A DNA stretch of 64,000 bases from Pleomorphomonas koreensis DSM 23070 (GTDB taxonomy: Bacteria; Pseudomonadota; Alphaproteobacteria; Rhizobiales; Pleomorphomonadaceae): contig NZ_AULH01000008.1 of the NCBI RefSeq assembly GCF_000425185.1, positions 186,001 through 250,000 of the forward strand, in the 5' to 3' direction. Within the stretch, counting starts at the first letter, position 1, and every line of letters starts with the position of its first letter. Below the pieces are notes generated by a model, which ran no database searches, was not told the origin of the DNA, and saw nothing but the letters and a program-made list of their open reading frames with translations. A program made the translations under genes and the position numbers. Below, one piece after another: positions 26,499 to 37,021 of the stretch.

Positions 26499-26828
26499 GG
26501 CGGCGGCGTCCGGCGTTACGGGTTGCGTGAGGCTTCAGGCCGATGTCCCGGGCAATCCGATGGACGGGATATCGGCGATGTCGTCGGCGAGCCGATGCGT
26601 CGGCACAGCGGTTCGCCGGTATCATTTCGAACTTTGCCGACCGGAATGCAATGGCGGCGGCCCCAGGCCGACTTTCGGGCCGACTTTATTGCGACGATGC
26701 GCCACGCCGCGCTTGATGCGCCACGCCTTTGCCGCCATTTTCCGTTTCAGTGGAGTCGGCGGCCGTGCCATGGTCGCCGGCGCGGCTTTTCTGCTCCGCC
26801 ACCAACCGACGACGGGGATCGTTCGCCC
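26499..26828. other. 330-bp divergent intergenic region
   Basis: It separates the J-domain gene (leftwards) from the TPR gene (rightwards) and must hold both promoters. The reading frame of the TPR gene stays open across it back to 26523, but the peptide there is unlike the family and lacks a signal sequence. I see no RNA gene, strong repeat or clear promoter boxes. Confidence 0.5.
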
Positions 26829-28610
26829 ATGATGCTACGCCAGCCGACCATCCGACGCTTCGCCATGGGACCCCTTCTCGGAGCGGCGCTGGCAACCCTC
26901 GTGCTCGTCGCACCGGCCGCGGCGCGCGGCACCTCGGCGCCGCAGGCGGAATCCGGCCTGCCGATCGCCTCGTCGCTCGAAGGCAACTACCTGGCTGGCC
27001 GCTTCGCCGGCAGCATCTCCGACTATCGCGCCTCGGCCGACTATTTCGCCTCGGCGCTGCTCGACGCGCCCGAGGACAAGCTGCTGCTGGAGCGGGCGCT
27101 GTCGCTCTACATCGCCGCCGGCGAGATGACCGAGATCCGCGCCTTCGCCGAGCGCCTGCGCGCCGTCGATCCCGACAGCCCGATCGCCTCGCTGACCATC
27201 GGCCTCGACGATTTCCAGAGCGGCCGCTGGTCGGACGCCATCGAGTCCTTCAAGCACGCCCGCTCCGGGCCGCTTCTGACGCTGGCCGTCGAGGTCCTGT
27301 CGGCCTGGGCCGAGCAGGGCGCCGGCCGCACCGACGACGCCCTCGCCCGTCTCGGCAAGCTCGACGGCGAGAAGTGGTATCTGTTCTTCCGCCACTATCA
27401 CGCCGGCCTCATCGCCTCGGTCGCCGGCCGCGACCAACTGGCCGCCGACGAGTTCAAGGCGGCGCTGGCCATCGACGACAGTCCGGTGGCGGTGATCGAC
27501 GCGGCAACGCGCGCCTTCGCCCGCAACGGCGACGCCGCCGCCGCCCAGGCCACCCTCGACAAGGCGCTGGCTTCGGCGCCGGGGCATCCGCTCCTGAAGG
27601 ATCTGGCGTCCGTCATCGCCTCGAAGCGCCGCCCGGCGCCGCACGCCCGCACGGTGGGCGAGGGAGCGGCGGAAATCCTGTCCGGTCTCGGCTCGGCCAT
27701 CGTGCGCGAGGACGCCAACGACCTCGGCGTGGTTCTCCTGCAGATGGCGCTGTCGCTCGATCCGGAAGAGGACATGACGCGCATCACGCTGGCCGAGAAT
27801 TTCGAGCGCCTGAACCGCCCCGACGAGGCCCTCGCCATCCTCGACAGGATTTCGGCCCGCTCGCCGCTACGGCGCAACGCCGACATCATGATCGCCTTCG
27901 ACTACAACGCGCTCGATCAGGTGGACGAGGCGCGCGCCGCGCTGAAGCGGGTGATCCGCAAGAATCCCAAGGACAAGGAGGCGCTGAACGGCCTCGGCAA
28001 CATCCTGAGGACGCGCAAGATGTTCGCCGAGGCGGCGGACGTCTACACCCGCACCATCAAGGCGATCGGCGACAAGCCACAGGCCGATGACTGGCAGGTG
28101 TTCTACAATCGCGGCATCACCTACGAGCGCACCGACCGCTGGCCCGAGGCCGAGGCCGACTTCAAGAAGGCTCTGGAACTCAAGCCCGACCAGCCGCTGG
28201 TCCTCAACTATCTCGGCTATTCCTGGATCGACAAGGGCATGAACCTCAAGGAGGGCATGGCGCTGATCGAAAAGGCGGTCAGCCTTGCCCCGACCGACGG
28301 CTTCATCGTCGACAGCCTCGGCTGGGCCCACTACAAGCTCGGAGAATATGACAAGGCCGTCGACGAGCTGGAGCGGGCCGTGACCCTGATGCCGTCCGAT
28401 CCCACCATCAACGACCATCTCGGCGACGCCTACTGGCAGGTCGGCCGGCGCATCGAGGCGCGCTTCCAGTGGAACCACGCCAAGGCCAGCAAGCCCGAGC
28501 CGGACGCTCTCGCCAAGATCGAAGCCAAGATCGAGAACGGCCTCGTCGAGGACAACGCCGGCAAGGACGCCGCCGAGGCGTCGGCGCCGAAGGCCCAGCC
28601 GGTTCCCTGA
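26829..28610 (+). CDS. Periplasmic tetratricopeptide-repeat protein
   Basis: 593 residues from ATG 26829. A signal peptide ([20 protein letters not shown] to about residue 36, ending APAAA) precedes a string of helical TPR units spanning the protein; the clearest are near the end ([58 protein letters not shown]). TPR arrays bind partner proteins; no enzyme part is seen. A TPR protein upstream of ispE is a conserved arrangement in this order. The gap to ispE is 16 bp, so they are probably one operon. The partner is unknown. Confidence 0.88.
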   Translation: MMLRQPTIRRFAMGPLLGAALATLVLVAPAAARGTSAPQAESGLPIASSLEGNYLAGRFAGSISDYRASADYFASALLDAPEDKLLLERALSLYIAAGEMTEIRAFAERLRAVDPDSPIASLTIGLDDFQSGRWSDAIESFKHARSGPLLTLAVEVLSAWAEQGAGRTDDALARLGKLDGEKWYLFFRHYHAGLIASVAGRDQLAADEFKAALAIDDSPVAVIDAATRAFARNGDAAAAQATLDKALASAPGHPLLKDLASVIASKRRPAPHARTVGEGAAEILSGLGSAIVREDANDLGVVLLQMALSLDPEEDMTRITLAENFERLNRPDEALAILDRISARSPLRRNADIMIAFDYNALDQVDEARAALKRVIRKNPKDKEALNGLGNILRTRKMFAEAADVYTRTIKAIGDKPQADDWQVFYNRGITYERTDRWPEAEADFKKALELKPDQPLVLNYLGYSWIDKGMNLKEGMALIEKAVSLAPTDGFIVDSLGWAHYKLGEYDKAVDELERAVTLMPSDPTINDHLGDAYWQVGRRIEARFQWNHAKASKPEPDALAKIEAKIENGLVEDNAGKDAAEASAPKAQPVP

Positions 28611-28626
28611 CAGACGCGGTGAAGGC

Positions 28627-29490
28627 ATGACGCCGGTGGTCGAACAGGCCCGCGCCAAGATCAACCTGGCGCTGCACGTCACCGGCCGGCGGCCGGACGG
28701 CTATCACGACCTCGACATGCTCGTCGCCTTCGCCGACGTCGGCGACGAGGTGGGGCTGGCGCCGGCCGGAGCCGACCGCTTCGACATCGCCGGGCCGATG
28801 GCCGCCGGCCTCGCGGCCGACGCCGACAACCTGGTACTGCGGGCCGTGCGCGGCTTCCGGGCGCTGACCGGCCAAACAGAGCCGCTCGCCGTCCGCCTCG
28901 TCAAGCGCCTGCCGGTCGCCTCGGGCATCGGTGGCGGCTCGGCCGATGCGGCGGCGACATTGCGCGCCCTCTGCCGGCTTCACGATCATCCCGCCGACGA
29001 TGCCGCCCTCGCCAGGCTGGCGCTGTCGCTCGGCGCCGACGTGCCGATGTGCCTCGCCGGCCGGCCGGCCCGCGTCTCGGGCGTCGGCGAGCGCATCGAA
29101 CCGGCCGGCGGGCGCCTTGCCTTCGGTCTGCTGCTCGTCAATCCGGGCGTCGGCCTGTCGACGCCGGCCGTGTTCGGGGCGCTCGAACGGCGCGACAATC
29201 CGCCACTTCCGGCCCTGCCCGCCATCGGCTCGGCCGCCGGCTTCGCCGCCTTCCTGGCGGCGGCAACCCGCAACGACCTGGAGCCGCCGGCCCGTGCGCT
29301 GGCCCCCGAAATTGGCGGCGTGCTGGCCGCCCTCGCCGCGCTGCCTGACGTTCGGCTCGCCCGCATGTCGGGATCGGGAGCCACCTGCTTCGGCCTGTTC
29401 GGCGACCGGCAAGCGGCCGAGACGGCCGGCGCCCGCCTCGCCGCCGATCATCCCGGCTGGTGGGTGGCGCCCGCCGAGGCGCGGTTCTGA
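28627..29490 (+). CDS. ispE: 4-diphosphocytidyl-2-C-methyl-D-erythritol kinase
   Basis: 287 residues. It phosphorylates CDP-methylerythritol in the non-mevalonate isoprenoid pathway. GHMP-kinase motifs: [20 protein letters not shown] at residues 8-27, the ATP-binding [20 protein letters not shown] at 95-114, and [10 protein letters not shown] plus [12 protein letters not shown] near the C-terminus. Length normal. It follows the TPR gene by 16 bp and is convergent with the next gene, 1 bp away. Confidence 0.97.
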   Translation: MTPVVEQARAKINLALHVTGRRPDGYHDLDMLVAFADVGDEVGLAPAGADRFDIAGPMAAGLAADADNLVLRAVRGFRALTGQTEPLAVRLVKRLPVASGIGGGSADAAATLRALCRLHDHPADDAALARLALSLGADVPMCLAGRPARVSGVGERIEPAGGRLAFGLLLVNPGVGLSTPAVFGALERRDNPPLPALPAIGSAAGFAAFLAAATRNDLEPPARALAPEIGGVLAALAALPDVRLARMSGSGATCFGLFGDRQAAETAGARLAADHPGWWVAPAEARF

Positions 29491-29491
29491 G

Positions 29492-30313
29492 TCACAGATC
29501 GACGGCGACGTCCTCGGCGGCGATCACCCGGTGGATGCGCTCCTCGTCGGGCGCCTCCTCGCCGAACGGCGCCACCGTCCAGTCCCAGACATCGGAGGCG
29601 AACGGCGGCGTGACGCCGGCGAGAAGGTCATGGCTTTCGACGATGATGCCGTCCTGCCGCCGCCTGATATAGGAGACGTCGGTGACGATCACCGTCTTGC
29701 AGGGGAGCTGGGCCAGCCCGTCGAGATGGCCGGCCACCAGCTCGGCCACCGCGTCGTCGGGCATGATGCGCGCCTGCCCATCCTTCGCTTGCAGCCGGGC
29801 CTCGGCGCCGACGGCGATCTGCGACAGCACGTTGGCCGAGATCACCAGATCGAGTTCGTCGATCTTGCGGAGGAAGCCCAGCGGATCGAGGCGCACGCCG
29901 AGGTCGTCCTGTCCGGTGGCGAGCTTGATGCGCGACTGCTCGGCCAGCCGGTCGTAGCCGGAGATGTCGCGCGTCATGAACGCGACGTTGGGATAGCGGC
30001 GCAGCAGCACCGTCAGCCGTGTCGTCGGCAGGTGGCACACGTCGACCAGCACCACCTTCTTGAACATGCTGGACAGCCGCTCGATCGGCACGTCGCGCAA
30101 CAGGCCCGAGCCGAGCACCACCGCCGTGCGCCGCACGTCGACGCCGTCGATCGCCCGATCGATCGCCGCCCGCGTCCGCGCCTCGTGCCCGGCCCAGGCG
30201 TCGCGGCATCGGCGCGCCCTCGACCGGAGGCCGATGGCGTCGCGGATGGCGGCGGCGCGGGTATGCGGCGAGGAAAGGCGAGTTGCGGCGAACAGAAGGG
30301 CATCGGCCAGCAT
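29492..30313 (-). CDS. Conserved-looking protein with a possible SAM-methyltransferase fold
   Basis: 273 residues, not recognised. The middle reads AVVLGSGLLRDVPIERLSSM and KKVVLVDVCHLPTTR, which looks like the first two strands of a class I methyltransferase (glycine-rich loop, then Asp at the end of strand 2). Further on, ELDLVISANVLSQI could be strand 4 and KTVIVTDVSYIRRR strand 5. The N-terminal 60 residues are Arg/Ala-rich helices. Expression seems real: codon use matches its neighbours and it fills the space between ispE and anmK, 8 bp from the latter, on the same strand, so it may be co-transcribed with anmK. Substrate unknown. Confidence 0.75.
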   Translation of the reverse strand: MLADALLFAATRLSSPHTRAAAIRDAIGLRSRARRCRDAWAGHEARTRAAIDRAIDGVDVRRTAVVLGSGLLRDVPIERLSSMFKKVVLVDVCHLPTTRLTVLLRRYPNVAFMTRDISGYDRLAEQSRIKLATGQDDLGVRLDPLGFLRKIDELDLVISANVLSQIAVGAEARLQAKDGQARIMPDDAVAELVAGHLDGLAQLPCKTVIVTDVSYIRRRQDGIIVESHDLLAGVTPPFASDVWDWTVAPFGEEAPDEERIHRVIAAEDVAVDL

Positions 30314-30321
30314 GGACGTCC

Positions 30322-31428
30322 TCAGGCGATCTCGCCGCAGACCACCGGCACCGGCGTGCCGGTGGTGGTGGGGAAGGTGGACGGCAGGTTTCTCAGGCGC
30401 CGGGCGGCGAGATAGGCGAAGGCTTGCGCCTCGACGAAATCGGCGTCGAAGCCGACCTCGCCGGCCGGCACCACCGCGACGCCGGCCCGCTCGGCGATCA
30501 TTCCGATCATGGCGGGATTGCGGGCGCCGCCGCCGGAGACGATCACCGTCTTCACCGGCGCGCCGGCAAGGCGCAGACCGGCCGCCACGCCCTCCGCCGT
30601 AAAGGCGGTCAGCGTCGCCACCCGGTCGGCGAACGGCAGGCTGGCCACCGCATCGGCGCGGAAGGTGTTGCGGTCGAGCGACTTCGGCGCCGGCGTCTCG
30701 AAATAGGGATGGCCCATCAACTCGGCCAGCACGCCGTCGTCGACGCGTCCCCGCGCGGCGATGGCGCCGTCGACGTCGAAGCGGGCGCCGGTGGCGTTGA
30801 ATACCAGGTCGTCGATCAGCGCGTTGCCGGGGCCGGTGTCGAAGGCGGTCAGTTCGCCGTCCTCGCCGATCAGCGTCACGTTGGCGACGCCACCGATGTT
30901 GAGGAAGGCGACCGGCGCCGCGAGGCCGGCCTTCCGCGCCAGCGCCCGGTGATAGACCGGCACCAGGGGCGCGCCCTGGCCGCCCTCGCGGATGTCGGCC
31001 GAGCGGAAATCGTAGACTACCGGCAGGTTGAAGCGTTCGGCCAGCACGCCGGCATCGCCGATCTGGGCGGTGAAGCCGCGATCGGGGGCGTGGTGCACGG
31101 TCTGGCCGTGGAAGCCGATCGCCTCGGGCCGGATGCCCTTCTTCTCGGCGGCGATCAGCAGCACGGCGACGGCGTGGGCATGGGCATCGGTGACCACCGT
31201 CTCCGCCTCGCCGAGCCGGCCGAAGCGGTCGTCGCGGCCGGTCATGCCGCGCGCATCCTTCAGCGCCGCCCTCAGCACCGACCGCTCCTCGTCGCCATAG
31301 GGCTGGAACAGGGTCGGCCCGAACTCGGCTATCCCCTCGCCGTCGGTGCGGATCAGTGCCGCGTCGACGCCGTCCATCGACGTGCCGCTCATCAGACCAA
31401 GTGCCCAGATGGCCGAATCGCCAGACAT
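30322..31428 (-). CDS. anmK: Anhydro-N-acetylmuramic acid kinase
   Basis: 368 residues, the usual length. It phosphorylates and opens 1,6-anhydro-MurNAc during peptidoglycan recycling. Motifs: ALGLMSGTSMDGVDAALIR at the N-terminus, IGFHGQTVHH (the catalytic region), FLNIGGVANVTL, AFDTGPGNALID and the C-terminal IVSGGGARNPAM. The start at 31428 is chosen since TGAGG lies 6-10 nt upstream; ATG 31440 would add four residues. Divergent from tyrS across about 100 bp. Confidence 0.95.
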   Translation of the reverse strand: MSGDSAIWALGLMSGTSMDGVDAALIRTDGEGIAEFGPTLFQPYGDEERSVLRAALKDARGMTGRDDRFGRLGEAETVVTDAHAHAVAVLLIAAEKKGIRPEAIGFHGQTVHHAPDRGFTAQIGDAGVLAERFNLPVVYDFRSADIREGGQGAPLVPVYHRALARKAGLAAPVAFLNIGGVANVTLIGEDGELTAFDTGPGNALIDDLVFNATGARFDVDGAIAARGRVDDGVLAELMGHPYFETPAPKSLDRNTFRADAVASLPFADRVATLTAFTAEGVAAGLRLAGAPVKTVIVSGGGARNPAMIGMIAERAGVAVVPAGEVGFDADFVEAQAFAYLAARRLRNLPSTFPTTTGTPVPVVCGEIA

Positions 31429-31530
31429 TTTTGACCTCATACCCCGTGAAATCCCCGCTCGATCCTGATAGGAAGCCCAGCGGACTGATACGTCAATTCG
31501 GTTCCGCGGACAAACCAAAGGTAAGGACAG

Positions 31531-32784
31531 ATGAGCGGCTTCAAGTCGGACTTCCTGCGCACGCTCGACGAGCGCGGCTTCATTCACCAGATCTCGGACC
31601 CCGAAGGTCTCGACGCGGCGTGCATGAAAGGTCCGATCACCGCCTATGTGGGCTATGACGCCACGGCCACCTCCATCCACATCGGCAACCTGATCACCGT
31701 CACCATGCTGCACTGGCTCCAGGAGACCGGCCACCGGCCGATCAGCCTGATGGGCGGCGGCACGTCGATGGTCGGCGATCCCTCCTTCCGCGACGAGCAG
31801 CGCAAGCTGCTGACGCCCGAGCAGATCGCCGCCAACATCGAGAGCATCAAGAAGGTCTACGCCCGCATCCTGCGCTACGGCGACGGCCCGACCGACGCCA
31901 TCATGGTCAACAACGCCGACTGGCTGATGAAGCTCAACTACGTCGAGTTCCTGCGCGACGTCGGCCGCTTCTTCTCGGTCAACCGCATGCTGTCCTTCGA
32001 CAGCGTCAAGCTGCGGCTCGACCGCGAGCAGTCGCTCAGCTTCCTCGAATTCAACTACATGATCATGCAGGGCTACGACTTCGTCGAGCTGAACCGCCGC
32101 TACGGCACCGTCCTGCAGATGGGCGGCTCCGACCAGTGGGGCAACATCGTCAACGGCGTCGACCTCAGCCACCGCATGGGCGGCCCGCAGCTCTACGCGC
32201 TGACCACGCCGCTGCTCACCACCTCGTCGGGTCAGAAGATGGGCAAGACGGCCAACGGCGCCGTCTGGCTGAACGGCGACATCTTCAGCCCCTATGACTT
32301 CTGGCAGTATTTCCGCAACACCGAGGATGCCGACGTCGTCCGCTTCCTGAAGATCTTCACCCGCCTGCCGCTTGCCGAGATCGCCCGACTCGGCGCGCTC
32401 GGCGGTGCCGAGATCAACGAGGCCAAGAAGGTGCTGGCCACCGAGGCGACCACCGTCGTCCACGGTCGCGAAGCGGCGGAGGCGGCCGCCGAGACGGCGC
32501 GCCTGACCTTCGAGGAAGGCGTCCATGCGGACGATCTCCCCACCATCGAGGTGCCGAAGGCCGACCTCGAGGCCGGCGTCGGCGTGCTCGCCGCCTTCGT
32601 GCAGGCCGGCCTCGCCGCCTCCAACGGCGACGCCCGCCGCTCGGCCCAGGGCGGCGGCCTCAGGGTCAACGACCGCCCGGTCACCGACCCCAAGGAGACG
32701 CTGACGCTCCGGAGCCTCACCGACGACGGCGTCATCAAGCTGTCGCTCGGCAAGAAGAAGCATGTGCTGCTGAAGCCGGTGTGA
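31531..32784 (+). CDS. tyrS: Tyrosyl-tRNA synthetase
   Basis: 417 residues, class I. HIGH-type signature HIGN at residues 50-53 ([11 protein letters not shown]), KMSKS-type KMGKT at 236-240, tyrosine-binding NADW and [11 protein letters not shown] blocks, and a C-terminal S4 RNA-binding domain ([20 protein letters not shown]). It charges tRNA-Tyr. The ribosome site GTAAGGACAG precedes the ATG. Divergent from anmK. Confidence 0.97.
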   Translation: MSGFKSDFLRTLDERGFIHQISDPEGLDAACMKGPITAYVGYDATATSIHIGNLITVTMLHWLQETGHRPISLMGGGTSMVGDPSFRDEQRKLLTPEQIAANIESIKKVYARILRYGDGPTDAIMVNNADWLMKLNYVEFLRDVGRFFSVNRMLSFDSVKLRLDREQSLSFLEFNYMIMQGYDFVELNRRYGTVLQMGGSDQWGNIVNGVDLSHRMGGPQLYALTTPLLTTSSGQKMGKTANGAVWLNGDIFSPYDFWQYFRNTEDADVVRFLKIFTRLPLAEIARLGALGGAEINEAKKVLATEATTVVHGREAAEAAAETARLTFEEGVHADDLPTIEVPKADLEAGVGVLAAFVQAGLAASNGDARRSAQGGGLRVNDRPVTDPKETLTLRSLTDDGVIKLSLGKKKHVLLKPV

Positions 32785-32814
32785 GCCGGTTCGGACAAGG
32801 ATATCGACTATGCG

Positions 32815-32836
32815 CGGCCCGCCCCTCGGCGGGCCG
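32815..32836 (+). terminator. Possible terminator of tyrS
   Basis: CGGCCCGCC (32815-32823), loop CCTC, GGCGGGCCG (32828-32836), 30 bp after the tyrS stop and ending 3 bp from the stop of the convergent AsmA-like gene. The T-rich stretch after it is weak (TCGTCATTTC). Confidence 0.55.
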
Positions 32837-32839
32837 TCG

Positions 32840-35800
32840 TCATTTCAGCTCGAACAGCCGGCGGAAGATGCCCGGCGCGATGGCCGACAGCGGGTTGACG
32901 GTCAGCGACGGGTTGTCGATCGGCCCGTTGAGCCGGTAGGAGACGCCGAGCAGCCCGGCGCGGCCGCCGCCGGCGAACAGCGTCTGGCCGAGCAGCGGAA
33001 TGGCGGCGAGCAGGCTGTCGAGCTGGCTGGCCGGCAGGTAGCTGCCGGCGAGACGCAGCACGTTCTTCGAGAAGTCGACGTCGCCGGCCATGGTCAGGCC
33101 GGCCGTCTCGGTGCGGATGAAGCCCTCGCCGATCGCCATGAGACCGTTGCCGAAGCGCACGTCGAACACGAGGCGGCGAATGTCGGCCGTCGACAGTCCC
33201 TCGGTCGGGCCGCTCCGCGAGGCGGTCGAGAGCTGCGCCAGCGCCGGCTCCTCCACCACCTTCCAGCGACTGCCGTCGATGCGGGCCGTCAGGATGCCGC
33301 CATCGTCGATGACGCCGGTCAGCGTCGCCCGGCCGCCGTAGACGCGCGAGTAGACGCCGAGGAAGCGCAGGAGGCGGCCGACCTCGCCGGCCTCCACCTT
33401 GAGGTCGCGACCGCGGGCGCCCGGCGACAGCGTCGCCGACGCCGAGCCGCCGCCCGACGTCTGCACCGTCAGCGACAGCTGGTTGACGCGGCCGCCGCCG
33501 ACCGTCGCGGAGAGATTGAGCCCGTCGAGCTGCTCGCCGCCCTCGCCGGTGACGTTGGCGATGGCCGCCGAGAGGTCGAGCGACTGATCAGCCGGCAGGC
33601 CGGTTCCCGTCGTCCGGCGCAGCAGCGTGCCGACCAGCGAGCGGGCGTCGAGCCGCGAACCGCTGACCGACACCTTGAGGCCGCCATCGGCCATCGACGC
33701 CTTCAGCGATAGCCGGTCGCCGGGCGAGAAGTTGAACTTGGTGAGGTTGGCGCCGACGAAGTCGCTGTCGGCGTCGAGGCTGACCTGCCCCTCCACCTCG
33801 GCGCCGCCCGCCCTCAGCGCGAGATTGGTGACCGCCGTGCCGCCGCCCGGCCGGGACGCGAGATCGAAGGTCAGCGTGCCCGGCTTGCCGGCCGGCTTGC
33901 GGAAGCCGACCAGCGGCAGGTTGAGACCGGCTTTGGCGAGGTTGACCGACACCTTGCGCGACGAGCCCGTGTCGGTCATCTCCACCGCGACGGTGCCGTC
34001 CAGCATGTCGCCGAAATCGAGGCCGTAGCCCTTGGCGGCAGCGGCGTCGAGTTCCAGCCTGACCACCGACTTCGCCTCGCCCTCGCCGCTGATCGGCCGT
34101 GTCAGGAACACGTCGGCTGGCGAGCCGTCGATCAGCGCCTTGCCGCTGATGTGCGCCGCGCCGTTGCTGATCTCGACGGCGAGATTGCCGCGGCTGACGC
34201 TGCGGCCGCTGACCGGTGCGCCGGGATCGAAGCCGGACAGGTTGATGCGGCCGCCGTAGACGATGCCGCTGTCGGCGATCTCGTCGGCGAGCGGCAGGCG
34301 GATGGTGAGATCGGCATCGACCGCGCCGGCCACGCCGGCCGGATCGGGCGAGAAATCACCGACATCGCCGAGCGCTAGGCGGTTCCAGAGCGCCACGCCG
34401 GCCGCCGCCGGGCCGGAGAGGCGCAGCGCCACTTCGCCGTCCGGCACCTTGGCGCTGACCACCGGCACCACGAAGCTGGATTTCCCCATGTCGAGCCGCC
34501 GCCCGCCGCCGAGATCGACCCAGCCGCTGTCCACGGTCACCTCGAAGCGGTCGCCGGAAAGCCGGCCGTGCCCCGCTGCGTCGCGGATCAGCGGCGCGTC
34601 GTCGAACGGCATGAACACCGCCTGCGAGAAGTCGAAGGCGATGGCCGCCTCGGCCACGCCGACGGCGCTGCCGCCGGCCGGGGGCGCGCCGCTGATCGAG
34701 AGATCGACGGTGGCGTTGGCGATCAGACCGGACTGGATGTGCCCGCCGGCCCACTCGCGCACGTCGGCGGCGACGGTGGCCGGCCACAGCGCCTTGAGCA
34801 CGGGCACCGGCAGGCGCGGCGACACGCCCGACAGCACGGCGAAGGCGCCGCCGTCCTTGTGCGACACGCGCGCCGCCGCCGTGAAGCTGACGCCGGCGCC
34901 CTCCACGTGGACGTCGTCGACCACGAACAGCTCGGCGGCCGGATCATAGCTGCCGGCGACCCGGCCTTCGCTGGTGCGGATGCCGCTCAAGACGTCCTGG
35001 CCGTCGAGCTTGACGTCGAAGGTCCAGAGCGGAGTCCCGGCGCCCGGCGGCACCACCTCGCCATAGGCGAGCAGGTAGCCGCTCTGGAGGACGATCGGCG
35101 ACGGGTTGAGCGACACCGTGCGCCGCTCCGGGCTCCAGTCGAAATCGAGGCGGACCGGCGCCGTCAGCGCGTCCGTCTCGGTGTCGCCGAAGTGCAGCGA
35201 CGGCCCGAGCGTCACCTGCCAGTCGGCCGCCGTGATGCCCTTCTCCGGATCGACGGTGACCGTGCCGGTGGCGCCGACGGCGCCCGACAGGCCGAGATCG
35301 CCGCGCCCCGCCGCCGAAGCGAGGTCGGCGAGGTCGAAACCGCGCGTCTCGCCGTTGACGATGATCGGCGCACCGGGCGGCGGCAGTTCGGCCGCCAGAC
35401 GCACCGATACAGTACCGTCGGCGCCGAGGCCGATCGCCTGCATCTCGACGGTATGGCCGTCGGTGACATTGCCGGTCACCGAGACGTTGGTGAGAATGTC
35501 GCGGCGGGGCCGGCCCGGCCACTCGATGCCGAAGCCGAGCGACCGCACCTCGAAGAAGCCGAGGCCGTTGGCCTCGATCGCTCTCTTTATGCTCAGGATC
35601 ACCCGGTCGAGCGGCGGCGGATGCGAATCCGGCCCGACGTTGCTGACCAGCACGTGATCGAGCACCAGGCCGTCGATGCGGACCACGCCGGTGGCCGGCG
35701 TCGGCCAGCGGGCGTCGACGCGGATCTCGTTGACCGACACCACCACGTCGTTGGGACGTTCGAGACGTATGTCGCGGATCACCAGCTCCGGCTGCAGGTC

Positions 35801-36022
35801 GTCGGCCAGCTCGACGCCGACGAAGCCGACGTGCGCCATGCCGCCGGGGCTGAGGGCATCCGCCGCGGCCGCCTCGATCCGCCCCGCCAGAAGCGGCACG
35901 GCGAGCGGCCCTTGCGTGAGACGCCAGCCGAGCAGCGCGGCGGCGACAACGACGGCGACGACAAAAATCGCCGCCAAGCGGAGGGCTCGCCTCCACCAGC
36001 GCGTCCGGCCGCCGGGCGTCAC
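32840..36022 (-). CDS. Giant AsmA-like/DUF3971 envelope protein
   Basis: About 1060 residues. One N-terminal membrane helix (ALRLAAIFVVAVVVAAALLG) is followed by a very long beta-rich periplasmic part; DUF3971-type sequence fills the middle and the AsmA-like C-terminal region ends LLGVSYRLNGPIDNPSLTVN with PLSAIAPGIFRRLFELK. AsmA-like proteins (YhdP, TamB) form bridge-like tubes thought to move phospholipids between the inner and outer membranes; this role is inferred from the fold. The start is doubtful: GTG 36022 is used here, but an ideal GAGGAGG (36054-36060) stands 7 nt before an in-frame ATA at 36044-36046, 8 codons upstream. Divergent from ygfZ. Confidence 0.87.
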   Translation of the reverse strand: MTPGGRTRWWRRALRLAAIFVVAVVVAAALLGWRLTQGPLAVPLLAGRIEAAAADALSPGGMAHVGFVGVELADDLQPELVIRDIRLERPNDVVVSVNEIRVDARWPTPATGVVRIDGLVLDHVLVSNVGPDSHPPPLDRVILSIKRAIEANGLGFFEVRSLGFGIEWPGRPRRDILTNVSVTGNVTDGHTVEMQAIGLGADGTVSVRLAAELPPPGAPIIVNGETRGFDLADLASAAGRGDLGLSGAVGATGTVTVDPEKGITAADWQVTLGPSLHFGDTETDALTAPVRLDFDWSPERRTVSLNPSPIVLQSGYLLAYGEVVPPGAGTPLWTFDVKLDGQDVLSGIRTSEGRVAGSYDPAAELFVVDDVHVEGAGVSFTAAARVSHKDGGAFAVLSGVSPRLPVPVLKALWPATVAADVREWAGGHIQSGLIANATVDLSISGAPPAGGSAVGVAEAAIAFDFSQAVFMPFDDAPLIRDAAGHGRLSGDRFEVTVDSGWVDLGGGRRLDMGKSSFVVPVVSAKVPDGEVALRLSGPAAAGVALWNRLALGDVGDFSPDPAGVAGAVDADLTIRLPLADEIADSGIVYGGRINLSGFDPGAPVSGRSVSRGNLAVEISNGAAHISGKALIDGSPADVFLTRPISGEGEAKSVVRLELDAAAAKGYGLDFGDMLDGTVAVEMTDTGSSRKVSVNLAKAGLNLPLVGFRKPAGKPGTLTFDLASRPGGGTAVTNLALRAGGAEVEGQVSLDADSDFVGANLTKFNFSPGDRLSLKASMADGGLKVSVSGSRLDARSLVGTLLRRTTGTGLPADQSLDLSAAIANVTGEGGEQLDGLNLSATVGGGRVNQLSLTVQTSGGGSASATLSPGARGRDLKVEAGEVGRLLRFLGVYSRVYGGRATLTGVIDDGGILTARIDGSRWKVVEEPALAQLSTASRSGPTEGLSTADIRRLVFDVRFGNGLMAIGEGFIRTETAGLTMAGDVDFSKNVLRLAGSYLPASQLDSLLAAIPLLGQTLFAGGGRAGLLGVSYRLNGPIDNPSLTVNPLSAIAPGIFRRLFELK

Positions 36023-36157
36023 CTCGTCGATCTCGGTCTCCGCTATGTCGCGTCCTCCTCGGCAAGCTCTCTGATGCGGCGGGCTTGCCTCGCCCCGGCC
36101 CGGCAGATACCAATCGGAAACTACGTATGCCCTGCGCCGACACGACGGGAAAGCACC

Positions 36158-37015
36158 ATGGCTGATTCCTTCCTCTGCCGCCTCGAAAGCCGTAGCCTCG
36201 TTGAGGTCGCCGGTCCAGAGGCCGCCGATTTTCTGGACCGCATGATCACCCAGAAGACCGAGGCCGCCGGCGGAGGCAAGGCCGCCTTCGGCGCCCTCCT
36301 GACGCCGCAGGGCAAGATCATTTCCGACTTCCTGCTTGTCCGGCAGGAAGATGGCGGATTTCTGCTCGACGCTCCGGCGGCCGGTGCCGCCGATCTCGCC
36401 AAGCGGCTGGCCATGTTCAGGCTGCGCGCCGATGTGACGGTCACCGCGTCGCCGCTCCTCGTCTACGCCGGCTGGGGCGGCCCGCGGCCGGAGGGCGGCC
36501 TCGCCGCCGCCGATCCGCGCCACCCCGACCTCGGCTGGCGCCTTTACGCGCCCGAGGGAACCATTGTCACCAATGCGCGGGAGGCCGACTGGCAGGCGCA
36601 CCGGGTGGCGCTCGGCGTGCCGGAGGCCGGCACCGAGCTGCCGCTCAATGACGTCTTCCCCCACGACCTCGCCATGGACACCCTGCACGGCGTCGACTTC
36701 GACAAGGGCTGCTACGTCGGCCAGGAAGTTGTCAGCCGGATGCGCCATCGCGGCACCGCCCGCCGCCGGCCGGTCGTCCTGTCGGCCGACACCGATCTGC
36801 CGCCGGCCGGCACCGAGATCCTGATCGGCGGCCGGGTCGCCGGCCACCTCGGCTCGGCGAGCGGCCGGCAGGGCATCGCCGTGCTGCGGCTCGACCGGGT
36901 AAGCGAGGCGCTCGCGGCGGGCGAGGCCGTCACGGTGGACGGCCGGCCGGTTTCGGTTGCGCTTCCCGCCTGGGCCGACTACGGCTGGCCGGACGCCTCC
37001 AAACCGGGTGACTGA
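36158..37015 (+). CDS. ygfZ: Folate-binding YgfZ/IBA57-family protein
   Basis: 285 residues. The family signature KGCYVGQE is at 183-190, in a glycine-cleavage T-protein-like fold (LESRSLVEVAGPEAADFLDR at the start; LNDVFPHDLAMDTLHGVDFD before the signature). YgfZ/IBA57 proteins bind tetrahydrofolate and help maturation or repair of [4Fe-4S] clusters. Start ATG 36158 with GGGAAAG upstream. The next gene begins 6 bp downstream, so this is the first of a three-gene operon (ygfZ, HD hydrolase, tyrosine phosphatase). Confidence 0.93.
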   Translation: MADSFLCRLESRSLVEVAGPEAADFLDRMITQKTEAAGGGKAAFGALLTPQGKIISDFLLVRQEDGGFLLDAPAAGAADLAKRLAMFRLRADVTVTASPLLVYAGWGGPRPEGGLAAADPRHPDLGWRLYAPEGTIVTNAREADWQAHRVALGVPEAGTELPLNDVFPHDLAMDTLHGVDFDKGCYVGQEVVSRMRHRGTARRRPVVLSADTDLPPAGTEILIGGRVAGHLGSASGRQGIAVLRLDRVSEALAAGEAVTVDGRPVSVALPAWADYGWPDASKPGD

Positions 37016-37021
37016 ACTCTC

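Noticed and set aside
34568-36157. Long N-terminal extension of the ygfZ frame
   Set aside because: It runs antisense to the AsmA-like gene; the YgfZ family starts at MADSFLCRLESRS (36158).
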